Below, piece by piece: positions 1-13,583 of a stretch of 64,000 nucleotides of DNA. The notes below the pieces were generated by a model. That model was not told where the DNA came from and did no database searches. It worked only from the letters and a program-made list of their open reading frames with translations. The position numbers and the translations under genes are program-made. The stretch lies in NCBI GenBank assembly GCA_022497155.1, contig MU385734.1, forward strand, positions 310,001-374,000. Reading direction: 5' to 3'. Positions within the stretch are counted from its first letter, which is position 1, and every line of letters starts with the position of its first letter. This stretch comes from Whalleya microplaca. Its lineage: Eukaryota > Ascomycota > Sordariomycetes > Xylariales > Xylariaceae.

Positions 1-3000
1 CTACGATCGTTATAAATACGTAAAAATAAAGGTTACGGAAATACGTAAAAACATAATATTAAAATAAAAGTTTTAAAAAATCTATAAGGTATTAAAACTA
101 TTTATTTAAATAAATAAAATAGCTAATTAAATATCGCGTAATAATTATTATAAAATATAAATTTCGATATTAATAAGTAAAATAATTTATATTAATTTTT
201 ATTTATCCGCTTAATTTTTAATTATATTCGGTAGATTTTTTTACTATTTTATTAACTTATATTATAACTCTTATAAAAATAGTTTGTTTTTTTTATCGTA
301 ATCGTTAACTAATTCGGCCGCGTTTTATATTAAGACTTCTTTCGAATACTATTAATTAAATTATATAGCGTATCCCTTTTACTATATAAAATATTCTAAT
401 ATAAACTTTTAGCCGTATTTTATTATTCTCTTATTTAATAATCTATCGATTTCGTATAATACCTAATTATTATCGTTCCCTTTTACGAAAATCTGTTTTA
501 ATTACGGTTTAAACCTTCCGAATTTATCCGTTCCTTTCGGCGCAAAAATAAAATATATTATTAAAATAACTCGATAAATTTTCTAATATCTAGGGAAATT
601 TAACTCGTATATTAGCTCGCCGATTTTTCGGATTATAATAAAAGGTTCTATCTTTTATTAAAACTACTTTTTTAGTAGCTTTCCCGGGAGATTATATCTT
701 TTATATAATTTAAGGTATATTTTTTAGCTTACGTTAAATTCCGTTAGTATATAAGTTTTATTATATTTAATTTTATTTTAAACTACTATAAAATCTATAG
801 CCGTTTCGGTTTTTTTTAATACAATTATTATATTATTTCGAAATTTATATCGTTTTTTAAAACCTCTAGAGCCGAAAAAGCTCCTATAGATTTAAAACTT
901 AAGGTTACCTTATTTAAGGATTTTCCGAACATAAATAATTTTATATTATTAAACTAATATTATAAAAATAAGATTATATCGACTTAAGGTATATCCGAAA
1001 CTTATATATAATATCTTATAGCTATCTTTATATCTTAATTATATTTTTCCGTTTATTTATTTATTTAAAGATATTATACTGTCGAATATTTTAAAGCCGT
1101 ACCTATTTTAGTAAATATAGTTTGCTAAAATTCGGATAAAAACTTAAAATCTTTATCCGATATAATATTTTTTAATATTCCCTAATCGTATAACTATAAT
1201 ACGCGAATAAAAATTATAGCCTATTTTTTAGCTATATATTTAAAATTTTCTAAAAGTAGCAAGCTTTTTTTTAAGAATTTATATATTCCGGCTAATAAGG
1301 CTTCTAAAATATTATATTTTAGCATTTTCTAAAAAGTATTTTTAAACAGGACTTCCGGTATACTAATAATAAAATCTATAATTAATATATAATATAACAG
1401 AAAAATTATAATTATAAAATTTAAATATTTTAAAAGCTTTTTTCGCGATATCGCCGAAATTAAGTAATCCGGGTAATAGTTAATATAATTCCTTAATTAA
1501 TTCGTTAAGTTATTAATTATTAAACCGTCTAATTTTTATACTATTTTTTAAAATCCGAAATAATATTTTTTATTATAAATAGTCTTAAATATTTTTTAAA
1601 TATATAGCTTTGGAATAATAAATTTACGTTATCCGTTATTTATAATATAATATAATAAATTATCTTTTGTTTTAAATTTATATCTTTTCGGTATTAGCCG
1701 TTCTACTAATTTCTATAAAATCTTTCGGTATTTTTATCGTTTTTATATCCCTATATAAGCTCGGCTTTTAGGTCTGTATCTATTTATACCTTTATTACTT
1801 AATACGCGAAATAATCCGTAAAATTGTCTAACTCGCTTTTATTTATATTAGCTTCTTTTTTTTATTCTCGGAATAAGTCGTAAGTAATTTAAATAAAGCG
1901 TCTAATACTAAATTAAGCCGTCCTAATATATATCTAATATTTAATTGGAATTATTTTAAATATATAGATATTATTATTAGCTTGGGATTACTTTTAATAA
2001 CGTTTATTATAGTCAGGTTTTTTTAAAAGATAATTTCTCGTATTAGTTTATAATCCGTTAATATTACTGTATTATATAGGCTGGATTATAATTACAATTT
2101 TAGCTACTTATATATTTATATTAAATAGGATATTTCTAACTCGGTAATATAATATTTTTTTTCCGCTATTATTAATATTTTACTTAAAAATATTATAAAC
2201 TATATTTTATTTAAAGCAATATATATTTTATTTTAGGGACTATTTAAATAAAATATTATAATTCCGTATCCTTTTTTTTAGATATATTTATTTTAAAAAA
2301 TATAATTTTATACAGGCTTTAATATATTAAATATATAATATTAATTAGCTAGTTTTAAATTATTAGAAACGTTTTACGCTCGGTTTATATTAGCTTAAAT
2401 TTATTTTTCGATATTTATTTCTTTTTTATATTTTTATTTTTTAATAGTTTTTTATTTTTCTTATTTTTTACGAATATAATAGTTTTCTTATTTTATAATA
2501 ACTGGATTTTTTATTAGACAGTATACTAGCTAATATTCTATTGGATGCGTCGGTCTTTACTTTTATATCCCTGCTATGGCTAAAATGTATTAATAAGGGG
2601 GCGTTAGTTAAATCGTTTTTTAGTCGCTAGAACGTAATTTTGTAATGTTTATCCCAGTTTTACCGGATTTTTGTTTTTGTTAGCTGGAAAAGCGGCTTGG
2701 CTATTTTATTATATTGGGGTATAAATTTTCGGTAGAAGTTATAAAATCCCAAAAACGACTGTATTTTTCACACTCGTTTTAGAATAGCCTAGTTTTAGAT
2801 TATTTATATTTTGGCGGGGTTAACGCGTATTTTGTTTGTGTTTATGATATACCTTAGGAATTTCGTTTAAGTGATATGAAATTTGCATTTTTTAAGATTT
2901 GTCTAAAGGCCCGCGTTTTTTAATTGTTAGAGGACTTTTTTTATGTGGATGCGGTATTTTTTAATCGACTTTAAGAAGATTAAAATATCGTTTATATATA

Positions 3001-6000
3001 TATTATAAAAGTCGTTAAGGAAATCGAATAACGTATTATTGATATACCGTTAAAAGGTTAAAAATTTATTTATAAGCCCGAAAGGAAAGATTTTATATTT
3101 ATATATATTATATTATATCTGGAATATTATAAGGTTTTTATTTTTCGGTTATATGCGGATATAATAGAAAGCCTATTAAACGTCGATTTTAATAAAGATT
3201 TTAGCTTTAGAAATTTATATTAAGGTTTTTTCGATTAGTGATAAAGGGTATTTGTTTTTTTTATAAGTACGTTTAGCTTCCGGTAATTTATATAAAACCG
3301 TAATCTGTTATTAGTTTTGGGTGTAAATAATATAGGAGCTATTTAAGGAATTAAATTGGGGATAATAAATCTTTTACGTAAGTTTTTATTAAAATACTCG
3401 CGTATTATTTTTAGTTTATTTAGTAATATTTTATATAAGGGGCTATATTTTAGGTTTATAGCTAACTTTCCTTCTTCTTATTTTATTTTATAGTTAGAGG
3501 TATAGTTAGGTAGTAAGGTGTCTAAATTAATTTTATTAAAAATACGAAATAGATTCCGGTATTTTTTTGGGACGGCTTTTTAAGCCTTTTTTTTTAGATT
3601 TTCTACTTTTTTTTTAAAAAAAAGCTTTATTTTTTTTATTATATATTAATCTGTCGATTTTATATAGTATAGTTACAAATATATAGGTTTTCTGTGCCGT
3701 TTTAAAGAAAAGTTCTATATTAATAACTGCTATATTTATTAGTCGCTACTTGTATTAATTAATCGCGTTTTTTCGTAACTTATAAGCGCTTTTTATATCG
3801 TATTCCTATTTGCTTTTTTTGTTAGCGCGTTTTTTTTATAGGATAAGGGATTCGGTAAAAGATTATAAGTTTGGGTATAAGTTTTAGTTTATAAAATTCT
3901 GCTATTTAAGCTTGCCGGAACATTTATAAAGACGTCGCTAAATAATTTCTTTCGGTCGCTAGCTAATAGATTACGTTATCGGTTTCGGTTAAGGCTATTT
4001 TAAATAGCGGCGTAGCTTTTTTAGCTTCCGAATTTGTCGACATACAACTTCTGTTGTTTTTTTAATAAATATAAGCTTATATTACGTTTTAAAAGCCCGA
4101 CTATCGGCACGACGTTTTTTATTTTTATTTAATACTTTATTACGGCAGTCGGTATTTAATTAAAAAGAATTATTTTTAAAAATTTTTTCTATATTTTTTA
4201 TATTAAAGTTATAGGGACCCGGAAAATTATCGCGCGGTATATTTTTAAGGTATATTAATTATTAGCGCTAATAATTTATTAGTATATTTTTATTAGCTAA
4301 TTAACTTTTTCCGAAAATTAAATTATATTTTATATTTATTACAAGAAAAACTTTATTTTAAAAAATGTAACTATTTATATATAAATTTAGTCGTAAGGCT
4401 TTATTAATTACTTAGATATCTTTTTTATTATATCCTTTAATATATTTTAAGATAAACTTTATAATAATTTCCGGGTATAGGTATTGTTTAATTTTTTTTA
4501 CGAAAAATCTACTTATTATAATATAAACATTTGCTTTAATATTACTAAATGTATCTTTTGTTTTTAGTAAAAGGCTATATATTAATAAAATATATTTTAA
4601 TAAAAAAGATATATTATTTAAATAAGCGTTTAGGAAATTTTAGAGAACTTTTATTACCGGATTAACTAAACTAATTTATAATATCTCGGCTTTAGGAATA
4701 GAGTTTAATTGTTTTAAAGTTCCATGTTTCCCGGCTTTTTTTTAATCCGATTTTCCGCTAGGACCTTTATTTTTAGCCGGGTAAATTTTATAAAGAAAAC
4801 GTTAATATAAGCGGCTTTATTTGCCGGGAATTAGTTAAGACGCTAATTTAGGTATAAAGGGTGCGGATAATTGGTTTTATTATATCTTTTATTATAATAA
4901 TTAAAGTAGCGTTTTTTAAGTTTTATTAATTTAGCACTATTACGGAAAAGGGGGTAAGTATAAATGCCGGAAGGTGCGATTATTATATTATTAAACTCGT
5001 TTGAGCTAGGGGTTAATTACGGCGTATTTTTTTTAGTAACTCGCTTATTATTTATACGGGATAATCCCGAGGGCTAGGGTTTATTTATAGGTTTAGCTAT
5101 AGCTGCAGTTTTAGTAGCTCGGGCTACGTTATACGTTTTATTAGCTATTTAAAAAGTAAATACGATTTTAATATAGTAAGTGATATAGCGGTTAAAGTTG
5201 TATAATAAATTAAAATATTAAGTAGCCGTTTTAGTTTATAAACGGTAAATAAATTAGCTATAGAATTTTTTTTTTATTTATTACGATATAATTGCCGCTT
5301 TTTTATTAATGTAATAAATTTGTTTTTAAATTTTTGGAAATTTTTTAACGTTTTTATTTAAAGTTCGATAAATTTAACTTATATATAGCGGATATTATTA
5401 GGGTTATATTATTTTTTTTAGAGATATTTTATTAATGTTATAAAAATTATTAGATAGTATGGGTTAGTGGAGCGGAGGTATAGCTCTAACTATATCGACA
5501 CGTAGCTTTAAATATACGATTCGATAGCCGTTATATACGTGCGATTAGTCGGGAAATAATTCGCGTTAATAGATAGCTGATTTTTTTATTTGCGGTATTA
5601 TATTTCGAAAGTAATAGTGTTACGGTTTATTTTATTATAATAAATAGGGATATCGACTTTTATTGTTTTTTTTTTGTTTATACTAAATTCCGATACATTT
5701 TATCGGGGGTTTTAGGTTAATAAATCGGTAACGGTTTAGTTAGTTTTATTTAGCCGTACGTTAAGGTTATTAATTTAAGTATTATATTGTTCGATTTTTT
5801 TTATAGGTTTTTAATTATTTTATTTTAGGCTTTTTTTATTTAAAATTTTAATCGGACTAAAATATCCGTATTTAGTAAGTAATTTTTTACTATAAAGCTT
5901 ATAATTTAGGTCTATTAAAAAAAGGCTATAAATATAATAATGCGGAGCCGAATTTTATAAAAAAAGGCGTCGGGGTTAGTCGAGTATATTTTAAAGAACG

Positions 6001-6500
6001 CCGATTTAGTAAGAGTTTTATTTATTATAAAAAAGGCTTTTTTGCCCGATTTAGTAAGAGCTTTAAACAGGAAGGTAAGTTTTTTTTTACTTTTTATATA
6101 TACGTTAGCTATATATACTTTAATATATATTTTAAGGTTATTTAATAGGGTATTAATAATTAGCTGGTACGTTTTTTCCTTAAATTTTTTATTTTTAATT
6201 ATTTACTTAAAATTTTAATAAGTCGGAAAGGTATCGTTATTTTTTTTTTAATATAATGTTTAAGTTATTTAGTCGAAATTTTTTAAAATATATTAGCGCC
6301 TTTTAATAGCCTGGTATTTAAAGGTAGTATTAGGTCCTTTAAAACGGTCGGTCGGTATTGCTTTTTATATTTCTTAGGTATCGTAAATAATAGTGTTACG
6401 CGTGTAAGCGCGTTTTTAGTCGGTAGGTGACATTTTCGGGTCAATTATATTAGTTATTAGTAATGTATATAAAGGTTATATAACTAAAATTACTAATATT
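1..6500 (-). mobile_element. Degenerate Ty3/gypsy chromovirus I, heavily RIP-mutated
   Basis: Read on the minus strand, this AT-rich stretch keeps the pol order RT, RNase H, integrase, chromodomain, which defines a Ty3/gypsy chromovirus. Every domain is broken by stops. Residual C and G sit mostly in CpG, and CpA/TpG are scarce, as expected after RIP. I could not locate its LTRs. The left end probably lies beyond the window, and the right limit near 6,500 is a guess based on where recognisable coding traces fade. The stretch from about 3,500 to 6,500 would be protease and gag, but I cannot align it confidently. Confidence 0.6.
330..3420 (-). pseudogene. Dead gypsy pol: RT, RNase H, integrase, chromodomain
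   Basis: Minus-strand translation gives, in order: an RT palm (about 3,330-2,940) with an FPFGL block, then YINDILIF where YLDDILIFS is usual; an RNase H start near 2,560 reading KVKTDASN; an integrase core near 1,190-1,040 reading IISDKDFKF and then NKxTEKYN, where YHPQTDGQTERTN is usual; and a chromodomain near 460-330 (YEIDRLLNKR, then a WKGY-like KGYAI). Stops fall mainly at former CAA, CAG, CGA or TGG codons, and acidic residues have become N, the expected outcome of C-to-T change on both strands. The two catalytic Asp codons of the RT YxDD box read IND here, so the protein cannot be active. Confidence 0.65.
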
Positions 6501-9500
6501 AAAACGCGTTTTTATAGTAATACTTATTAATTAATTAATTAATTAAATCGGTATTAGGGAACTTAAGTTTTTTTAAGCTAAATAATAAATGTAATTTATT
6601 TATACTTACGCCTAGATTACTATAGCTAAAGGTAGGGCTTTAGTATAAGTACTAATTATATATTTATAAATAAATAAAGAGAAAAGCTATTTCGGATTAT
6701 AGGAATTATTTAAAAAACTTAAGCCGGGTATCCCGCCGGGCGGTAACTATTCTGCCGTGCCGTTGCCGATTAATATACGGGAGTATATAATAATAAGTGG
6801 TTTATATATTATAAGTATATATAGTAATAAGTGGTTTATATATTACAAGTACGTATTTCCCGTAACTTATATACCTTATTTTTAAACAGTATAAATAAAA
6901 CGTTTTTTAATTTTAATAGTTTTTTTTCGGTCGGTTTAAAAAAATATTTAATATTTAGATATTTATTATCGGATCTTTTTTTTTTCGTTTTATATTTAGG
7001 TTTTTTTTTATTTTAGGTATTAAGCCTTTACTTTAATTTTTTCGGCTTATTTAGCTAAAAATGTTTAAAACAAATTGTTTATTAAATCGAACTTTTCTGA
7101 TAAATAAATGCCGTCCGAATCGTTATTAACTCGAAATTTTTCCGCTATATTTAAATTTATAGCGAAATATCTTTTATCGTCCGCGTTTTAGATTATCTCT
7201 ATTCGGAAATTTTTCTTTAGCTTTATTAATTTATTAAATCTATTAACTACTAAAATAACTTTAGCTATTTTAATATTTATTAGCGTATTTAACGCGCTAA
7301 AATATAATAATAAAAAATAATATTCCCGGCTATTACTATCGTTATTTTTAGTAAATAAATCTATATATCGGACCGGTATAATTATTTTATTTTTTTAAAA
7401 GAATTATTACGTTTTATATTATTACTACTTTTTTATTAATCGGCTTTACGGCTTTATAAATACTAATTAAAATCTTTACGTTTTAATATAAATTTAAATT
7501 TATTTTTTAGTTAAAATAGTTTATTACTGCCTTATAAAAATATAGCCATTTATTTTTAAATAAAAAGTTTGGTTATAAATTATTATAGACCCAAGTTTTT
7601 ACTAATATTAGACATTTTACTTTTTTTCTATTTAAATATATTAGGACTTTAAGATTAAAAAAGGCTTACTTATTAAAAATTATATTTTTTTTAATACCGA
7701 ATACGTTATATTATCCGGAAATAATTTTATAGTCTTTCGTTTCCGATATTAGCTATTTTCGATTTACTATTATTCCGGATATTCCGGTATTTCTATATAT
7801 TATATATACTTTAAAGCTTTTTTTAAACGTTATATCGAAATATAGATATATATATTTTTTCCGTTCCGTTTTCTGGCGTTTTTGGAATAAAAAATATATT
7901 TCGATTATTTTAATAAGTATAAAATTACTTATTATTCCCTTTAGATTTTGGTTTAGGGATTTTTTATTTATTTAATTATATTTTTTATCTAAATTAAATT
8001 TAAAAAAAAACATTTTAGTAAGGAGCGTTTTAGCCGGGGGCTTTTTAATAAGAGATTTTTTTACTATTTATATTTTAGTGTAAAATATTTTTTATAACCG
8101 GCTTTTTAAATATTTTTAAAGGTTTTAATACTTTATATATATTTTTATATATATATTTTATATATTTATTTTTTAATTCGAAAATCTGTCTATATTTCCG
8201 ATAAATTTATTAGTTTTAAGCTAAAATAAAATTAAAAATACTTTTAAAAAAACCGGCGATATAAGTAATATTAATTTTATTATTTATATATTATTTGTTA
8301 TCTTTTTTATCGGAAAATTTTTTTAACAAAAAATAGCCTTTATTTTATAGCTAGCTTTTTTTTTATTTTTTTTATTATTTTTAATAATATACGCTTTATT
8401 ATTAAGTTTATTATTACCGGCATAAATTTATTTATTCCACCGGCATTAGCTGCCGAAACCTTTTTTGCGAAAGGAGTTTTCTCGCTACCTGTAATATAGT
8501 CCGCGGAAGTTCCGGAAAGGTTTAATTCGGCTATTTTATTATAAGCGGTTCTAGCTTTTTAATTTTCCTTTATATAAATTATTTTAATTATAACCGTAAT
8601 TTTAGTATTCTCGGTTTTAATATTTATTATAGTTTTAATACCTATAATTTTAATAACTATTTCGGTTTTAGTAGCCGTAATTATAATTGTTTTTATAAAA
8701 AGCTGTTTCGGTATTTTAGTTTTTTATAAACTCCGTTATATAATAAGCGGGAACAAAAACTAAAAAGGTTTTTTAAATAAACGCGCGGTTATTTATTTAC
8801 AATAACGTAATATTACTATTAAAAAATCTCTCGTTAATAAAGCAGAAATAGATTTAAATATCCGGCTTTAAATTTTCCGAAATTCCTTTATATAAGCGAA
8901 AGGTATCCCGGTATATATTTATTTTTTTGTTTAAATAGTTTAGAAAATCTTTTAATTAGAAGCCGGGCGTTTTATCCGGGCAAATTACTAACTGTTTTAA
9001 TAAAAGATATAATTTATTATAAACTTCCGTTATTTATTAAAAAAGAAGTAACTTTTTTACTATTTTAATATATCGGATAATCCTAATAGCCTAAAAACGA
9101 ACCGGTTTTTTAATAAATATACGTTTTTTTATATATTTTTTCTAGCTTTTTTAAATAAATAAAAGTTTTTAATACTAACATTTTAAATTTAATAATCGTT
9201 TTAATTAAGGCTATATTAAAATTTGCTAACATTATTTGGCGTATTTATAGGAAATTTTCCGTAACTTATTAAATTTAGGCGGTTTTTTATAACAGCTAAA
9301 AAAAGTTTCTTTAAATAATTGCTTTTTTAATAGGATTTTAGGCATATTTATTAATATTATTTACAAATAGAAATATATTTTTTTAATAGACATTTTAGCC
9401 GACTTAAATATAATCGCTTTCGCTAAATAATAAGTTAATATATAAATTAAAAAAACCGATTTAATATAATTTTTATTTATAAGTAAAATTCTAGCGATTT

Positions 9501-11050
9501 TAGGAGTTTTTTTATAACTTAAATGTTAATGTTACGTTTTTTAGTAGCTTTTTAAATAGGATTTTTTGTAGCTATTTCCCGAGATTATTCGGGCCTTAGC
9601 TATTAGCGTTTCTTACTTTTTATTTTAATATATTACGGTCCGGAGTTCTGCTAAGGTTAGATTGCCTTTCGGGATTAAATTGCTTTTTAGGATTAGATTA
9701 TTTCTTAAAATTAAATTATTTTTAAAGATTATTTTCGGGACTGGATTATATATTAGTAGTAAACTGTTTATTTAATTTGTTACTATTTTATCGCTTAAAA
9801 GTTAGCCTTTCCGGTTCGGGTTAAGGAATTAGCTATTTATATTTATTATTATTTAGTTGTAAGAATAAGTTTACCTTTAGTTTTTAAAAAACTAAAATAT
9901 TATTTAAACCGGAAATAATAAACTAATTTATATTTTTAAAATATTTTATTAAAAGGAATTTCTTGTTTTTTATAAATTTAAATTTCCCTAGTTTAAGCGC
10001 TTTTAAAGTTTACGGACTATCGCTTAACTTACGTTATATTTCTCGGTAAATTTTTGTTTCCCGAACGACTCGGTCGTATACTTTTTAAATAAAAAATTTC
10101 TAATTTTATTTTTCCGGAATCCCTAATTAAGATATATATAATATCGCTTTATTAAAATTTTATTTAAAAAGCTACTAGTTTAACATTTATTATATTAAGT
10201 AAGGTTTTTAAAATACTTGTTTTAACTTTTTAGTTTTTTTTATTAGTTAAATTAGTTAAACTAGCCTATTTTAATTTATCGTAAATCTTTATATAATCGC
10301 GACTATTTTTTAGTTTAAATATTTAATTTAAGTAAAACTGTCGTTATTTAAGTCCGTCAGAAAGTTTATAATAGTAAAACAGTTTTATATTTTTATTTGT
10401 TCCTATTACTACTGTTTCCTTTATATAAATTAAAGTTTCCGATTAAGTTTATATTATATATAGCGGGAGGTTTTTTTCCGGCTATTCCGGTTTTTTTTTA
10501 AACTAAAGGGTAAAATAACTAAAAATAACAATTTAAGGAAAATTATAGTAAAAGAAATAAAAAAATCGAAAATATATTCGCTAATATTATCGATACGGTT
10601 TATACGGTTAAATAAACTATTCTAAGTAATAATAAAATAACTAAATTAGTTGTAGCTATTTTACAAATAACGGTTTCACGAATGTAAAGGACCGGATAAA
10701 GATAAAAGATATAATAAAAAGTAAAGAAATAACGAAAAAAATAAACGCTTAATATGCAATTATAACAGCGCGCGGTTTTAAGTAAAAAGGAAAAAAAATT
10801 TATAAATAATTGACAATTAGCTATTAGGGTATATGGTTTTTATATAGTTCTTATTTTAACGAGACAGGTGCTATTATTTATAACGGTAAACTATACGGTA
10901 ATAATAAAATATATATTAATTTATAATTTCTTTAGGACTAATAATTCTAGAGGATAATTATTTAAGGACGGAAAATCCGTCCTAGGGACGGAAGATTTAT
11001 CTTAGCTTATAAGGCGTTCTTAATATAAACTAACTTATAAAATATAAATA
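6500..11050. other. Unresolved RIP-mutated repeat DNA
   Basis: No open frame above about 60 codons is credible here. Base composition matches the flanking dead retrotransposons. Minus-strand traces between about 7,400 and 9,800 look vaguely protein-derived, but I could not assign them to gag, a LINE or a DNA transposase. A short GGACGGAAAATCCGTCC palindrome-like pair lies near 10,968-10,990. Confidence 0.5.
6791..6855. repeat. 34-bp tandem duplication
   Basis: Two adjacent copies of a unit beginning TAATAAGTGGTTTATATATTA start at 6,791 and 6,825. The copies differ by only a base or two over about 30 bp, unusually well kept in an otherwise heavily mutated tract. A run of TTAATTAA-like repeats lies just upstream near 6,525-6,545. 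Confidence 0.6.
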
Positions 11051-11059
11051 TTTCTTTCC

Positions 11060-11470
11060 TTATAAAAAAACTTATACCGCAAAATAATTTGCTTATACCT
11101 TTATTAAAAATTTCTTCGACAAATATAAATTACCGTAAAAAATTATTTCCGACCGTAATAAGCTATTCACCTTTAAATTTAAGACTAGTTTCTTTAAAAA
11201 AACAGAAGTTAAGCTTAAGTTTTTTATAGTTTATTACCCCTAATTAAATAAATAAACCGAAAGGCTTAACTAAATATTAAAATAGTACTTCCGTAATTAT
11301 ATAAATTATTAATAAAATAATTAAATTAAATTATTTCTTTTAACTTAAATAGCCTATAATATTTCAGTTAATAAAAATATAACTATTTCCCCTTATATCG
11401 CAATTTATAAATAAAAAGCCGACACTTCTCGATTAAAATAATTACTTATAAAAGCCCCGGCTATTATAGC
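11060..11470 (+). pseudogene. Orphan gypsy integrase fragment
   Basis: The plus strand encodes a broken integrase core: IISDRNKLF near 11,139, then a YYP...NK.TERLN block near 11,228-11,260 corresponding to YHPQTDGQTERLN, followed by the usual AYN...ISPYIAIYK tail. Nothing upstream supplies RT or RNase H in this orientation. The fragment stops shortly before the 5' LTR of chromovirus II at 11,634, so it is a truncated remnant of a third element into or beside which chromovirus II inserted. Confidence 0.6.
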
Positions 11471-11683
11471 TATAGCTCCCCGAGCAAAAAAAATAGCCAT
11501 AAAAATAAAGATATTATACTCCATACTTTAAAAATAACTCTAATTTATCTAATAATATATATTACATTATTACAACTTTAAAAAAATAAAAAGCCTTATT
11601 TTTTTATAAAAAAATAAAGTTTACCTTTTAAAGTGTAATAAGCTGTGCCGTAGTGGGGAATATCGGCGATTATAAGCCGATAT

Positions 11684-11992
11684 TGTCTTAAGACAGGGTG
11701 TTAAGGTAAATCGAAAGTGAGATATTAAGTCAAAAATAAGTGTATATAATAGCTGCCAGAGTTATGTATATAACTATCTAATTATCTATTAATATCTGTT
11801 ATAAAAAAGTGAAAGAGATATAAGGGAAAAGGTTAGCTAAATACAGGTATATAATCCACTGTAAATTACCCTATAAAATGCCTTATAAATACCTTATAAA
11901 ATGCCCTATAGAGTGCCTTATAACGTGGCTTTAGGGGGCTTTTAATAACTCTTAAGCTGCTATTAATACCCGTAATCCCCTGTCTTATTACA
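11684..11992. repeat. Left 309-bp LTR of nested element
   Basis: It aligns without gaps to 13,275-13,583. Both copies carry the phrase TATAACGTGGCTTTA and end in TAATCCCCTG followed by a TTACA terminus. Differences are almost all transitions. Confidence 0.8.
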
Positions 11993-12001
11993 TCCCTCCC
12001 T

Positions 12002-12036
12002 GATTTTTTAGCTAGCGTTCACGCAGCTGAAAAATC
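12002..12036. other. Hairpin beside left LTR of nested element
   Basis: GATTTTTTAGCT and AGCTGAAAAATC are near-perfect inverted arms separated by an 11-bp loop, starting 9 bp after the LTR. The position corresponds to the leader of an LTR element transcript, where packaging or dimerisation signals often lie; that role is inference. Confidence 0.55.
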
Positions 12037-12129
12037 AAAAAAAAAAAAAAAATGAAAACACGCCCCACACTTAAATGCCTAACCTTTAGATCTAAAAAAA
12101 AAATTTTCACCCTAAAGACCTTAGGGTAA

Positions 12130-12475
12130 TAGGTTAAATAGCCACAGCTATTAGCAATAATAGCAGTAGCAAGTTAAGTTAAGTAGCTATAGCTTATAGT
12201 TAATTAGCAGTAAATTAAGTAATAGCAGGTAATAATAAGTTAATTAGCCATAGCTAGCCACGGCTTTTAATAAGTTAAATAGCCATAGCTATTAGTAATA
12301 ACAGGTTAAGTCAGGTTAAGTAACCTCCCTATAAGCCTCCCTAACAGCTGATAGCAAGTTAGCAGGTAATAGCAGGTTAGTAAGTAATAGCAGGTTAGCA
12401 AGTGACAGCAGGTTAGCAGGTAATAGCAGGTCAGCTAGCCATAGCTATTAATAATAGCAGCAGCAATAATAGCTA
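12130..12475. repeat. Degenerate AGCAGGTTA/TAGCTATAG repeats
   Basis: The internal part of the nested element is built from short units such as AGCAGGTAAT, AGCAGGTTAG and TAGCCATAGCTATTA, repeated imperfectly many times, with the densest array at about 12,350-12,432. No protein can be read through it. Confidence 0.6.
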
Positions 12476-13274
12476 ACAGTATCCTTTATTACTAAAGGCC
12501 TCCCTTGCTACTAAAGATAGCATTTAAGTAATAAGGTATATTAGGGTATATAAAAAAGTGTTATCCGATATTGTCGTTTATATAAATTATATACGTATTA
12601 ATAGCTGGCTACATTTAGCTATATACTAAATACAATTAGCTTGTTACCGTTACTTATATAAAAATGGACAGGTTTATATATAAAAACATACGGTTTAATA
12701 TCTCTGGTATTATCGCGCTTTATATTCCTAGTATCTTAGTATATAAAAAAAAAGAAAATTCGTAAATCGTAGGTAATAAGTAACGTAAATATAATATAAA
12801 TAAAGTAGCTAGCTATCGATTATATAGCTTAGTTTAATTTATATAAAAAATAGGTAGCTATCGGACGAAATAAAATAAAATGGTTCGCGTGCGACATATC
12901 GGATAAAAATAAAGTAAGCTTAATAGTAAATATACTTTAAGTGGCTATTGCTAATAAATTTTATGCCTCCGTAACTTATAATACTTTAAAAAGGACTATT
13001 TTGCTCGATTAATTAAAAGGTGTTATAATATAGGGATTAAGACACAGGGTATGAGATTTAAGGTGTGGCTTGTGCGCATTACGTAATCACAGCTTAAGCC
13101 TTACACCTAACATGTATGGTAAATTTCTCGGCCGACTTTTTAGCTTAGATTCCTTTTTTTTTCCTCCATTTTAAAATTATATAAAATACATAAAAATTAA
13201 GTCGCCAAGCCACCTTAACCCTTATAACACGTGACAAAAGGCAAAAAAGTTAAGGCCTATCCGGGGAAGCTAAA

Positions 13275-13583
13275 TGTCTTAAAATAAGGTGTTAAAGTAA
13301 ATCGAAAATAAAATATTAAGTTAAAAATAAATATATATAATAACTGTCAAAGCTATATATATAACTATCTAACTATCTATTAATATCTGTTATAAAAAAG
13401 TGAAAAAAATGTGAGAGAAAAGGTCAGCTAAATACAGGTATATAATCCACTATAAATTGCCTTATAAAGTGCCTTATAAATACCTTGTGAAGTGCCCTGT
13501 GAAATGCCTTATAACGTGGCTTTAAGGGGCTTTTAGTGGCTCCTAAGCTGCTATTAATACCCGTAATCCCCTGCCCCATTACA
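13275..13583. repeat. Right 309-bp LTR of nested element
   Basis: Partner of the repeat at 11,684-11,992, with identical length and matching ends. It is directly followed by ATAT and then by the resumed 5' LTR of chromovirus II. Confidence 0.8.

Larger units (their letters stand above)
11684..13583. mobile_element. Nested non-autonomous LTR element, 1.9 kb
   Basis: Two direct repeats of 309 bp (11,684-11,992 and 13,275-13,583), both starting TGTCTTAA and ending in a TTACA terminus (TG...CA), enclose 1,282 bp. The element is flanked by ATAT at 11,680-11,683 and 13,584-13,587. The inside has no coding frame. It holds a hairpin next to the left LTR, an A-rich run and degenerate AGCAGGTTA-type tandem repeats. 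This is the layout of a small non-autonomous LTR retrotransposon (TRIM/LARD-like). It keeps far more CA and TG than its host element, so it looks younger or less RIP-mutated. Orientation is uncertain because no clear primer-binding site or polypurine tract is visible. Confidence 0.75.

Noticed and set aside
7400..8100. Possible pogo/Tc1 transposase traces on the minus strand
   Set aside because: A few protein-like words appear but no catalytic DDE context or terminal inverted repeats could be found.
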